Shown here piece after piece: positions 35,373 to 45,359 of a stretch of 64,000 nt of DNA. The stretch covers positions 682,001 to 746,000 of the forward strand of contig CBDAPZ010000002.1 of assembly GCA_965198855.1 (NCBI GenBank), written 5' to 3'. The stretch is from BOG-908 sp965198855. GTDB taxonomy: Bacteria > Pseudomonadota > Alphaproteobacteria > Acetobacterales > Acetobacteraceae. Within the stretch, counting starts at the first letter, position 1, and each line of letters begins with the position of its first letter. Both the position numbers and the translations under genes were made by a program. The notes under the pieces are model-generated. The model saw only the letters and a program-made list of their open reading frames with translations. It did not search any database and had not been told where the DNA came from.

Positions 35373-35833
35373 GGATGCTGCACCTGGTGGTAGGGATGGG
35401 AGGAGGCGAATGGGTGGTGCAGCAATGACGATAAATTGCCGTGCGCACCCACGACCAACAGCAGGAAGCCGCCGGCGAGGGAGAAATTTTTCAGGAAATC
35501 CCAGAACAGGCCACGGCCCACGCTGTTACCGCCGGCCCAGAAGTCGCCCGGTGCCCAGAACTGCTTCCACAGCAGCGCCGTGACCATGCAATACCCTGCC
35601 ATCACCAACCCGGCCAACCGGTCGGCGTAACCGGAAAGAATGCAGATCGGCATAACGATCTCGACGAAAAGCCCTGCCAAAATCAGCAACACTGCCAACC
35701 CAGCGGGCGCTATCTGCGCCGCTTGCCCCACCGCACCCCGAAAATTTAGAATCTTGTCGAGCGCGCTGAACGGAAAAAACAGCATGACCAGGAGGTACCG
35801 CACGGCAAACACTGCCAGCATGCCGGCGCTCAT
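35369..35833 (-). CDS. DoxX-family membrane protein
   Basis: A 154-residue protein with four membrane segments (about residues 5-25, 42-65, 70-90, 115-135). SALDKILNF near the N-terminus and KNFSLAGGFLLL near the C-terminus follow the DoxX/SURF4 pattern. DoxX proteins are small quinone-linked or redox-associated membrane subunits. Next to a GMC oxidoreductase it could pass electrons to the quinone pool, which is an inference from position. It overlaps both neighbours by four bases. Confidence 0.8.
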   Translation of the reverse strand: MSAGMLAVFAVRYLLVMLFFPFSALDKILNFRGAVGQAAQIAPAGLAVLLILAGLFVEIVMPICILSGYADRLAGLVMAGYCMVTALLWKQFWAPGDFWAGGNSVGRGLFWDFLKNFSLAGGFLLLVVGAHGNLSSLLHHPFASSHPYHQVQHP

Positions 35834-37395
35834 GCGCCAAGTCTCTCCTGGATATGAGCCGCCACCCGCAGCGCATTCGCGATGATGGTCAAAGTGGGGT
35901 TTACCGCAGCGATCGAAGGAAAGAAGCTGGCATCCGTAACATAGAGATTATCCACTTCGTGCGCCTTGCAGTTGAGATCCAGCACCGAACTTGCAGGATC
36001 GATGCCGAACCGCAAAGTGCCCGCCTGGTGCGCCGTACCGCCGATGGGGATACCCTTGCCGAAATAGAGCCGCCGCTCAAGCAGCACAGGATGCGCGCCG
36101 ACACGGCTGAGGTAATGCTCGAGTTTCTTTTTTAGGCGCTTATGTGCCTCTTGCCCTTGCTCCGTCACATCCAGGATCACACGGTCACCATCATAATGGA
36201 TGCGGTTCTCGGGTCGCGGCAGATCTTCCGACGAGAGCCAGAAATCCATCGAATGCAAAGCCATCTCGTCGAATGGCATGTTGGGGAACCACTCAAGCCA
36301 GCTCGGTAGAGCCTCGCCCTTTATCTGGTCGGCATGCGAGGTCGCGCACATCTGGATCAAGCCCAGCGGAAACTCCCAGTCATCCGCACCGAAATAGAAA
36401 TCGCTGATGGCCAGCGTTTTCTGAAAGATGGTGTGATTCGGCTCACGCATCAGCGCCATCAGAACGGATTGGTTGTGGCGCATATAATTGCGCCCCACTT
36501 GGCCGGAGCCGTTCGCCAATCCCGTAGGATGCGCATCGCTGGCCGAACGCAGAAGCAGCAACGCCGATGACAAGGCGCCGCACGCAACCACAACGATATC
36601 GGCCGTATAGATCTCGTCCACACCATCGCGAGTCACATGCACGCCGGTAATCGTGCGGCCGGTAGAGTCGGTCTGCAGCGTCGTCACATACGCATTGGTC
36701 ATGAGCGTGAAATTCGGATGTGCGGCGATGGTCGGATCCACACACATCACCTGCGAATCCGCCTTGCCGTTCAACAGGCACGGGAACCCGTCGAACGCAT
36801 CGCAGCGCATGCAGATACTGGTCGGCGTCGGCTGGCCGTTCTTCTCGTCTAGCTTGATCCCGAGCGGCAAGTGATAGGGGTGCAGGCCCTCACCTTGAAG
36901 CGCGTCATGCAGCGCCTGTATCCTGGGCTCGTGGCTCACCGGCGGGAACGGGTAAGGCCCGCTCGCCGGTGGCTCCAGCGGGTCTTCGCCACGCTGGCCG
37001 TGCACGGCGAACAATTTTTCAGCTTCCGTATAGAACGGCTCGAAAGCCTCATATTTCAGCGGCCAGGCGGGAGAGATGCCATGCTGATGCGTGACCTCCT
37101 CGAAATCCTTTTCGCGAAACCGGAACAAGGCGGCGCCATAAACCTTGGAGTTGCCGCCCACGTAGTAGTGCAGCCCAGGATGGAACGCGCTGCCGTCTGC
37201 GACATACCAGGTTTCCTTCGCCTGATACATGCCGTCGACGAAAACCGACTTGCTGTCCCAGTTTTTCTGCGAGCGCGGCAGGTAGTCGCCGCGTTCGAGC
37301 ATCAGAATGCGCTTGCCGGTCGGTGCCAGGCGATGCGCGAGAGAGGCCCCGCCGGGGCCGCTGCCGATGACGATAATGTCGAAATGGTCGATGAT
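35830..37395 (-). CDS. GMC-family FAD oxidoreductase (start codon unclear)
   Basis: A protein of about 520 residues. The FAD loop DIIVIGSGPGGASLAHRL lies upstream of the first ATG (37302), so translation must begin before it. Between that loop and an in-frame TAA there is no ATG, GTG or TTG; ATC codons at 37390-37395 are the nearest possible starts, or the original start has been lost. Later motifs are VGGNSKVYGAALFRFR, the substrate-domain region and the C-terminal NPTLTIIANALRVA. GMC enzymes oxidise alcohols and sugars. It heads the operon with DoxX, cupin, lactonase and VOC genes. Confidence 0.82.
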   Translation of the reverse strand: MIDHFDIIVIGSGPGGASLAHRLAPTGKRILMLERGDYLPRSQKNWDSKSVFVDGMYQAKETWYVADGSAFHPGLHYYVGGNSKVYGAALFRFREKDFEEVTHQHGISPAWPLKYEAFEPFYTEAEKLFAVHGQRGEDPLEPPASGPYPFPPVSHEPRIQALHDALQGEGLHPYHLPLGIKLDEKNGQPTPTSICMRCDAFDGFPCLLNGKADSQVMCVDPTIAAHPNFTLMTNAYVTTLQTDSTGRTITGVHVTRDGVDEIYTADIVVVACGALSSALLLLRSASDAHPTGLANGSGQVGRNYMRHNQSVLMALMREPNHTIFQKTLAISDFYFGADDWEFPLGLIQMCATSHADQIKGEALPSWLEWFPNMPFDEMALHSMDFWLSSEDLPRPENRIHYDGDRVILDVTEQGQEAHKRLKKKLEHYLSRVGAHPVLLERRLYFGKGIPIGGTAHQAGTLRFGIDPASSVLDLNCKAHEVDNLYVTDASFFPSIAAVNPTLTIIANALRVAAHIQERLGA

Positions 37396-37462
37396 TGCAA
37401 CCCCTGGAAAGTGTGCGCTAAACGCCCGTTAAGGGATCTGGTTTTAGCAGGACGACAGATTG

Positions 37463-37579
37463 GGGAGCAGTGCCTGCCCCCCAAACCCCCGTCATTATAT
37501 AGGGCGCGCGTCTGGCCTAGTCACCGCAACCAATACATAAAAGTCTTTTGGTTCTTTTCTTCAGAAAAGAACTACTTCC
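37463..37579. repeat. GC hairpin and palindromic repeat copy F (single arm)
   Basis: This interval between the GMC and acyl-CoA dehydrogenase genes holds two structures. At 37463-37483, GGGGAGCA and TGCCCCCC flank a short loop and form a near-perfect GC-rich stem. At 37536-37579 is one arm of the repeat family: CATAAAAGTCTTTTGG, TTCTTTTCTTCAGAAAAGAA and CTACTTCC, with a GTTC...GAAC stem. Its edge abuts the dehydrogenase TAA. Both genes are on the minus strand, another tandem junction with a half copy. Confidence 0.75.
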
Positions 37580-38746
37580 TTACCCCGTCGTCTCCGCAAA
37601 AAGTTCACGCCCAATCAGCATCCGCCTAATCTCGCTCGTCCCAGCACCAATCTCATATAGCTTGGCATCCCGCAGCAGGCGGCCGGTCGGATAATCATTG
37701 ATATACCCATTCCCACCCAGCAATTGTATCGCATCGAGCGCCACCGCGGTCGCGCGCTCCGCGGCGTAGAGAATAGCGCCGGCCGCATCCTTGCGGGTGG
37801 TAAGCCCAGCGTCGCAGGCGCGTGCTACGGCGTACACATAGGCGCGCGCCGCGTTGGTGACGGTGTACATGTCGGCAAGCTTGGCCTGCACCAGCTGAAA
37901 CTCGCCGATCGCCTGGCCGAATTGCTTGCGTTCGTGCACATAGGGTATCACCACATCGAGAGCCGCCTGCATGATGCCGATCGGGCCCGCTGCGAGCACC
38001 GCGCGTTCGTAATCGAGGCCGCTCATCAGCACGCCGACGCCGCGGCCGACCTGGCCGAGCACCTGGGCTTCGGGCACTTCGCAATTCTCAAACACGAGTT
38101 CGCAGGTGTTCGAGCCGCGCATGCCGAGCTTGTCGAGTTTCTGGGCGGTTGAGAAGCCCGGCATGCCGCGTTCGATGATGAAGGCAGTAATGCCGCGTGA
38201 GCCTGCGGCCGGATCGGTTTTGCCATAGACCACGAGCACGTCGGCATTGGGTCCGTTGGTGATCCACATTTTTGTGCCGTTCAGCGTGAAGACGCCGTCG
38301 CGCTTTTCGGCGCGCAGTTTCATGCCGACTACATCGGAACCGGCACCGGTCTCGCTCATTGCCAAGGCGCCCACGTGCTCGCCGCTGACAAGCTTGGGAA
38401 GATACTGGCGCTTCTGCGCCTCGGTGCCGTTGCGGCGAAGCTGGTTCACACAAAGATTCGAGTGTGCTCCGTAGGACAGGCCAACGGAAGCCGAGGCGCG
38501 GCTGATTTCCTCCATGGCGACCACATGCGCCATATAACCGAGGCCGGTGCCGCCGTATTCCTCTTCCACGGTGATGCCGAGCAAGCCGAGATCACCGAAT
38601 TTGCGCCAGAGATCGGCGGGGAAATCATTGTCGCGATCGATATCCGCAGCGCGCGGCGCGATTTCGGCTTGTGCAAACCGGCGTACGGTTTCGCGCAGGG
38701 CGTCGATATCTTCGCCGAGCATGAAAGGCAAGCTGCCAAATTCCAT
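37580..38746 (-). CDS. ivd: isovaleryl-CoA dehydrogenase
   Basis: A 388-residue acyl-CoA dehydrogenase that oxidises isovaleryl-CoA to 3-methylcrotonyl-CoA in leucine breakdown. The signature MSETGAGSD is at 130-138 and YGGTGLGYM at 64-72. The catalytic base is E247 in LDYERAVLA, the position used by isovaleryl-CoA dehydrogenases, unlike the C-terminal Glu of most relatives. GGAGG stands 6-7 bases before the ATG at 38746, and that ATG shares a base with the TetR stop. The divergent carboxylase genes provide the next step. Confidence 0.92.
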   Translation of the reverse strand: MEFGSLPFMLGEDIDALRETVRRFAQAEIAPRAADIDRDNDFPADLWRKFGDLGLLGITVEEEYGGTGLGYMAHVVAMEEISRASASVGLSYGAHSNLCVNQLRRNGTEAQKRQYLPKLVSGEHVGALAMSETGAGSDVVGMKLRAEKRDGVFTLNGTKMWITNGPNADVLVVYGKTDPAAGSRGITAFIIERGMPGFSTAQKLDKLGMRGSNTCELVFENCEVPEAQVLGQVGRGVGVLMSGLDYERAVLAAGPIGIMQAALDVVIPYVHERKQFGQAIGEFQLVQAKLADMYTVTNAARAYVYAVARACDAGLTTRKDAAGAILYAAERATAVALDAIQLLGGNGYINDYPTGRLLRDAKLYEIGAGTSEIRRMLIGRELFAETTG

Positions 38747-39417
38747 TATATCCTCCGGGACGTTTTTTTGACACGCATGTCCTCGATGCGAGCGTTCGCT
38801 GCCTGAGGCCGTGCGGCCGGTGCGCGTTGCAAGCAGCCATCCAGCACCATCTTCACGTGCAGTTCGGCGACATCGCGCCGGCTGAGCCTGCCATCCGGTC
38901 GATACCAGGTGCAGGCACCCGTCAGCATGGCTAGCGTGGCGTAGGCTGCGACATGCGTATCCGCTGCCCCCACCAATCCTGCCATCCGGCCCTCGTCCAA
39001 TATATCGATCAGCATCGCCTCGTAGCAATGGCGCTTAGCGAGCACGATTTTCGCATTTTCATTGCTCAGCGCGCGCAACTCGAAGTTAGCCACAAATACC
39101 TCCAGCTTGCGATCGATGTGATATTCCATGTGATGCATGCAGAAAGCGGCCAGCCTAGCGAGCACATCACGATCGCATGAGGCCAGGGCGCGTTGTGCGC
39201 TTTCGATCAGCGCGTCCATATGCGTGTTGATCAGGCCGAACAGGAGAGCCTGTTTGCTACCAAAATAATTATACAACGATGCCGGCTGGATGCCGACCTG
39301 CTTGGCGAGCTCACGGAGGCCGAAGCCCTCGAAACCATGGTCGTGAATCAGGCGCAATCCGGCGCGCCGTATCGCCTCGGCGGTTTGCGCGCCATCAGAG
39401 CCGGCGATTCGTGCCAC
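38746..39417 (-). CDS. TetR-family regulator of leucine catabolism
   Basis: A 223-residue TetR-type regulator. The helix-turn-helix is at about residues 15-60 (GLRLIHDHGFEGFGLRELA, then PASLYNYFGSKQALLF). The C-terminal half (EYHIDRKLEVFVANFELRAL) resembles the TetR_C_33-type domain found in regulators of acyl-CoA genes. Its stop codon overlaps the start of ivd by one base, and mccB is divergent 102 bases away. It therefore probably represses both transcripts and responds to an acyl-CoA; that is inferred from layout. Confidence 0.87.
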   Translation of the reverse strand: MARIAGSDGAQTAEAIRRAGLRLIHDHGFEGFGLRELAKQVGIQPASLYNYFGSKQALLFGLINTHMDALIESAQRALASCDRDVLARLAAFCMHHMEYHIDRKLEVFVANFELRALSNENAKIVLAKRHCYEAMLIDILDEGRMAGLVGAADTHVAAYATLAMLTGACTWYRPDGRLSRRDVAELHVKMVLDGCLQRAPAARPQAANARIEDMRVKKTSRRI

Positions 39418-39447
39418 TGGGAGCCTCCAGAGATTAACCTAACCGCC

Positions 39448-39471
39448 GACCGTTTACTTTACAAGACTGTC
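39448..39471. promoter_or_regulatory. imperfect 24-bp palindrome in the TetR/mccB divergent promoter
   Basis: The sequence begins GACCGTTTAC and ends AAGACTGTC; its outer bases GAC-x-GT and AC-x-GTC match symmetrically, with interruptions nearer the centre. It lies midway between the TetR and mccB starts, where an autoregulating repressor would be expected to bind. The symmetry is imperfect, so this is a candidate only. Confidence 0.3.
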
Positions 39472-39519
39472 GTGCTTGTCTCGCAGCAAGATCGAACGCG
39501 ATAGGGAACGCCCAACCCC

Positions 39520-41127
<1,608 letters not shown>

Positions 41128-41131
41128 TGCG

Positions 41132-43135
41132 ATGAGCCGCATGTTCCGCAAAATCCTGATCGCCAATCGTGGCGAGATCGCCTGCCGCGTGATCCGCACC
41201 GCACACCGCATGGGCATTGCCACAGTCGCTGTCTATTCAGAAGCCGATGCGAAATCGGCCCATGTGCAGCAGGCCGACGAAGCCTATCTGATCGGGCCGC
41301 CGCCGGCGCGGCAAAGCTATCTGCGTGGCGATGTCATTCTGGATGTCGCGTGGCGCTCCGGCGCAGAAGCGATCCATCCCGGCTACGGCTTCCTATCCGA
41401 GAATGCGGATTTTGCAGAAGCCTGCGCGGCGCGCGGCGTTGTATTCATTGGGCCGCCCGTCGAAGCCATCCGTGCCATGGGCAGCAAGGCTGCAGCAAAG
41501 GATCTGATGGAGCGCTCCGGCGTGCCCCTCGTGCCCGGCTATCATGGTGCGGAGCAGTCTTTCGAAACACTGCGCCAGGCAGCGAGCACGATCGGTTTTC
41601 CGGTGCTCCTCAAGGCAAGTGCAGGCGGGGGCGGCCGCGGCATGCGTGTGGTGGAAAGCGAAGCTGGCCTTCAGGAAGGCATCGATCGCGCGCGGGGCGA
41701 AGCCAGCGCTGCATTCGACGACGATCGCCTGCTGGTGGAAAAATACCTGACCAAACCCCGCCATATCGAGGTGCAGGTTTTCGGTGACACGCACGGCAAT
41801 ATCGTTTCGTTATTCGAGCGAGATTGCTCCGTGCAGCGTCGCCATCAGAAAGTGCTGGAGGAAGCGCCGGCACCCGGGATTACCCAGGCGCAGCGGGCGG
41901 CCCTGGGCGAAGCGGCCGTTAATGCGGCGCGCGCGGTGAACTATGTCGGCGCCGGCACGGTGGAATTCATCTATGAAGATCATCGCTTCTACTTCATGGA
42001 AATGAACACCCGCCTGCAGGTCGAACACCCGGTCACGGAGTTCGTCACAGGTCTCGATCTGGTAGAGTGGCAGTTGCGTGTCGCCGTTGGCGAAGCATTG
42101 CCGCAGCAGGCGGATTTGCCGCAACTGCGTGGCCACGCCATCGAGGCGCGTATCTGCGCAGAAGATCCGGAAGCAGATTTCATGCCTTCGACCGGGCTTG
42201 TAAACTTCCTGCACCAGCCTGCCGAGACCGATCACGTGCGAGTCGATACCGGCATAAGGCAAAACGATACGATCACACCGTTCTACGACTCGATGATCGC
42301 CAAGCTGATCGTGTGGGATACGGATCGGCCAGCAGCTTTGCTTCGCATGTCGCGGGCTTTGCAGGATTACGCGCTGGTCGGTCCACGCACCAACCTGGAA
42401 TTGCTGCGCCGCGCCGTGAGCCATCCTGCCTTTGTCGAAGGCAGCGTGGATACCGGCTTCATCCCACGCCATCCCGCTCTGTATGCCCCTGACCAGAGTG
42501 CAACGCCTGACCCAGCGATCTGGGCGGCTGCCTGCCTCGCTGCACTGCCACGCCATATTACGACAGAAGATGGTGATCCGTTTTCACCCTGGGGTATCAA
42601 TGATTCCTGGCAAATGAACGGCCCAGCGAGCTTCACGCTCGAGCTTGCTGTCGCCCTAAGCGCGCCTGTACTTCTGCAAGGTGTTGCCAAAGGCGGTGCC
42701 TGGCGCCTCACATTGCCCACCGGTGAAGTGACTGCGCGATTGACGTTCGGCGCAGAGAATGCAGCAACACTGCATATCGATGGCGCCTCCCTGCCAATGC
42801 ATGTGGTGGCCGATGAGCACGCCATCACCATCATCCGCGAGGGGCGCACCCATTTTTTTACACGCATCGACCGCCTGGCACCTTCCGAAGGCGAAGTGAG
42901 CCAGGAAGCCCGGCTGGTAGCACCCATGCCCTCCCGCGTCGTGTCCGTGTTCGTGGCGTCCGGCGACATCGTCACGCGCGGCCAGAAACTGCTGATCCTC
43001 GAATCGATGAAGGTGGAAACCACCGTGGCAGCGCCGCATGATGGACTGATCGAAACGGTGCACGTAAAACCGGATGAAATGCTCAAAGAAGGCGCCAAGC
43101 TCGTCAGCTTCGCCGAGGTTGAAAAAGCCGACTGA
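41132..43135 (+). CDS. mccA: methylcrotonyl-CoA carboxylase, biotin (alpha) subunit
   Basis: A 667-residue biotin carboxylase with a carrier domain. ILIANRGEIACRVIRTAHRMG starts the biotin carboxylase N-domain when split at the loop; the ATP-grasp part holds KASAGGGGRGMRVV, EKYLTKPRHIEVQVFGD and MNTRLQVEHPVTE. The biotinyl domain near the C-terminus has ESMKVET with the biotinylated Lys at about 627. MKV replaces the usual MKM, a change seen in some acyl-CoA carboxylases. The carboxylated product would go to methylglutaconyl-CoA hydratase, not encoded in this window. An alternative ATG lies three codons downstream. Confidence 0.93.
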   Translation: MSRMFRKILIANRGEIACRVIRTAHRMGIATVAVYSEADAKSAHVQQADEAYLIGPPPARQSYLRGDVILDVAWRSGAEAIHPGYGFLSENADFAEACAARGVVFIGPPVEAIRAMGSKAAAKDLMERSGVPLVPGYHGAEQSFETLRQAASTIGFPVLLKASAGGGGRGMRVVESEAGLQEGIDRARGEASAAFDDDRLLVEKYLTKPRHIEVQVFGDTHGNIVSLFERDCSVQRRHQKVLEEAPAPGITQAQRAALGEAAVNAARAVNYVGAGTVEFIYEDHRFYFMEMNTRLQVEHPVTEFVTGLDLVEWQLRVAVGEALPQQADLPQLRGHAIEARICAEDPEADFMPSTGLVNFLHQPAETDHVRVDTGIRQNDTITPFYDSMIAKLIVWDTDRPAALLRMSRALQDYALVGPRTNLELLRRAVSHPAFVEGSVDTGFIPRHPALYAPDQSATPDPAIWAAACLAALPRHITTEDGDPFSPWGINDSWQMNGPASFTLELAVALSAPVLLQGVAKGGAWRLTLPTGEVTARLTFGAENAATLHIDGASLPMHVVADEHAITIIREGRTHFFTRIDRLAPSEGEVSQEARLVAPMPSRVVSVFVASGDIVTRGQKLLILESMKVETTVAAPHDGLIETVHVKPDEMLKEGAKLVSFAEVEKAD

Positions 43136-43161
43136 CAGAAACAGCAACGAGGGAGAACGCG

Positions 43162-43677
43162 ATGAGCAATGAAACAGCAGCAGCTATCACTGCCGTCAGG
43201 CTCGATTGGGTGGGCGAACATCGGCTGAAATATCTCCGATCGGGCGGCGCCGAAGGCCACATCGAAGATCTCACGCCCGTCAAAGGGCTAAGTTTCGCCA
43301 CCCATTGCCTGATCAGATACATCGGGCAGAAAACCGGAAAGATCTATATCACGCCGCTGACCTATGCCGATATCGGCGGCGAAGTGGTGATCTGCGCCTC
43401 GAAAGGTGGCGCCGACCAGCACCCGGCCTGGTATCTCAACCTCGTCAGCAGCCCCACGATCGATTTCCAGATCGCCACACAGGCGTTTACCGGAACATGG
43501 CGCGAACCCGAAGGGGCGGAACGCGAAAAAATCTGGTCGTTCCTCGTGGAATGCCATCCGTTTTATGCCACCTACCAGGCATCGACATCACGGATCCTGC
43601 CTCTGGTCTTGCTGAAAGCAGACAAACCCACACCCGTGTTCAAGGAAACCGATGCCACGGGAGTGAGGCAAGGCTAG
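43162..43677 (+). CDS. deazaflavin-dependent nitroreductase-fold protein
   Basis: A 171-residue protein of the F420H2-dependent nitroreductase-like (DUF385) split-barrel group. GQKTGKIYITPLTYADIGGEVVICASKGGADQHPAWYLNL, read in its parts, contains the G-x-KTG start and the ASKGG and HPAWYLNL signatures. Alphaproteobacterial members may bind flavins or other cofactors in place of F420. A GAGGGAG sequence sits 8 bases before the ATG. It follows mccA by 26 bases in the same direction and may be co-transcribed with it. The reaction is unknown. Confidence 0.8.
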   Translation: MSNETAAAITAVRLDWVGEHRLKYLRSGGAEGHIEDLTPVKGLSFATHCLIRYIGQKTGKIYITPLTYADIGGEVVICASKGGADQHPAWYLNLVSSPTIDFQIATQAFTGTWREPEGAEREKIWSFLVECHPFYATYQASTSRILPLVLLKADKPTPVFKETDATGVRQG

Positions 43678-43799
43678 AAGCCTTCTTTTCTGAAGAAAAG
43701 AAGCAAAAAACTTTTACGTCGCTGTCGCGGTACTCTCCGGCAGCGTACGCCAAGGACGCAAAAGTTTTTGGTTCTTTTTTCAAAAAAGAACTGCTTCCT
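43678..43799. repeat. bipartite palindromic repeat, copy G (full)
   Basis: The left arm has CCTTCTTTTCTG and AAGAAAAGAAGC, the core reads GCTGTCGCGG, TACTC, TCCGGCAGCG with its 7-bp stem kept, and the right arm has TTGGTTCTTTTTTC and AAAAAAGAACTGC. It begins immediately after the nitroreductase-fold TAG (43675-43677) and abuts the TGA of the convergent EmrB-like gene (43800-43802). Confidence 0.9.
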
Positions 43800-45359
43800 T
43801 CAATGCGCCCCAGCGCTCGGCGCCGGCGGTGCTCCCACCTTACGCATCAGCGGCACCAGCAGCGTAGCAAACACAAAAGCCAGCATGATCGCCCGGAACG
43901 CATCGGCATAGGCGAGCGTGGACGCCTGATCATAAGCATGATGCCAAAGTTGCTTGGGCGCAGCAGCGTGCCCTGCCAATGGGCTACCCGGTAGTGTAGC
44001 GTAGCGCTGGGTAAAACCATCGACCATACGGTTCATCGCAGCGTTGGCGGGCGTGAGGTTCGAAGCGATCATCACGAAGTGCAGATTCGTGCGATCGTTC
44101 AGTATTGCGGCGGCAATCGCGATGCCGACAGCACCGCCGAGATTGCGCATCATGTTGAACAATCCGCTCGCATATTTAAGCCGCTCCGGCGGCAGGCTGC
44201 CAAGCCCGAGATTGACACTCGGCGCGACGGCGAAAACCTGGGGAAAACCGCGCAGGATCTGCGGGATCAGCAACTCCGCCGCACTCCATTGGCTGGTGAT
44301 GTAGCTATAACTCCACATCGAAATGCCGAAGCAGGCCATGCCGAACATCATCAGCCAGCGTGCATCGATCTTCTTTGAGAGCAGGATAAACACCGGCGTG
44401 CCCAACAGCGAAGCGATGCCGGTAGAGAAAATGGCAAGCCCCGTCTGCCACGCGCTATAGCCGCGTATATAGCCGAGAAACAGCGGCGTGAGATAGATCG
44501 TCGTAAAAATCCCCACGCCGGTGATGAACGACAAGGCACAGCCCAGCGCGAAATTGCGGTTGCCGAAGGCGCGCAGATCCACCACCGGATTCTTGAAGGT
44601 GAAGCTGCGAATCAGGAACAGCGTCAGCGAAATCCCGGCAACCCAGGCGGCATCGCGTATTTTCGTGTCGCTGAACCAGTTCCAGCGAGTGCCTTCCTCC
44701 AGCACATATTCCAGTGTGCCCAGACCCAACGCCATCAGCACGATCCCGAGGTAGTCTGCACCTTTGAGCAGCGAAAGATCGGGCTTGTCGATCTTCACCA
44801 GCAGCGGCACCAGCACTGTGACCGCAACCCCTGGCACCAGATTGATGTAGAACAGCCAGTGCCAGTTCAGCGCATCGGTGATGCCGCCGCCGATCACCGG
44901 GCCAAGCGTGGGCGCGATCGATGCGATGGTGCCGACCACGGCGGCGGAATAAACGCGTCGAGGTCCCTGGAAATAATGAAAGGTCGAGGTGAACACGGTG
45001 GGCACCATCGAGGCGCCGAGCAATCCCTGCAGCGCGCGAAAAATAATCATGCTTTCGATGTTCCACGACAGCCCGCACAGCATGCTGGTAAGCGTAAACC
45101 CGGCCGCCGAAGCAGTGAACAACCAGCGTGTAGAAAACACACGTGTCAGCCAGCCGGAAAGTGGGATTACGATGATCTCGGCAATGAGATAGGCCGTCTG
45201 CACCCAGCTGATCTCGTCCTGTGCCGCAGAAAGTCCGCCGCCAATATCCTGCAGCGACGATGCCACGATCTGGATATCCAGCAGCGCCATGAACAGACCG
45301 ACGCACATCACCACGAAGGGCAGCAGCGACGGGTTTGCAGGCGCTGCCGGCTCGCTCAT
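43800..45359 (-). CDS. DHA2-family multidrug efflux pump (EmrB-like)
   Basis: A 519-residue MFS protein with fourteen membrane segments. LLDIQIVASSLQDIGGGLS and the motif GWLTRVFSTRWLF after helix 2 fit DHA2 drug:H+ antiporters, as does GPVIGGGITDALNWHWLFYIN (motif C region, in two parts). It should work with the EmrA-like adaptor and an outer-membrane channel encoded elsewhere. Its start overlaps the adaptor stop by four bases (ATGA). Confidence 0.9.
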   Translation of the reverse strand: MSEPAAPANPSLLPFVVMCVGLFMALLDIQIVASSLQDIGGGLSAAQDEISWVQTAYLIAEIIVIPLSGWLTRVFSTRWLFTASAAGFTLTSMLCGLSWNIESMIIFRALQGLLGASMVPTVFTSTFHYFQGPRRVYSAAVVGTIASIAPTLGPVIGGGITDALNWHWLFYINLVPGVAVTVLVPLLVKIDKPDLSLLKGADYLGIVLMALGLGTLEYVLEEGTRWNWFSDTKIRDAAWVAGISLTLFLIRSFTFKNPVVDLRAFGNRNFALGCALSFITGVGIFTTIYLTPLFLGYIRGYSAWQTGLAIFSTGIASLLGTPVFILLSKKIDARWLMMFGMACFGISMWSYSYITSQWSAAELLIPQILRGFPQVFAVAPSVNLGLGSLPPERLKYASGLFNMMRNLGGAVGIAIAAAILNDRTNLHFVMIASNLTPANAAMNRMVDGFTQRYATLPGSPLAGHAAAPKQLWHHAYDQASTLAYADAFRAIMLAFVFATLLVPLMRKVGAPPAPSAGAH

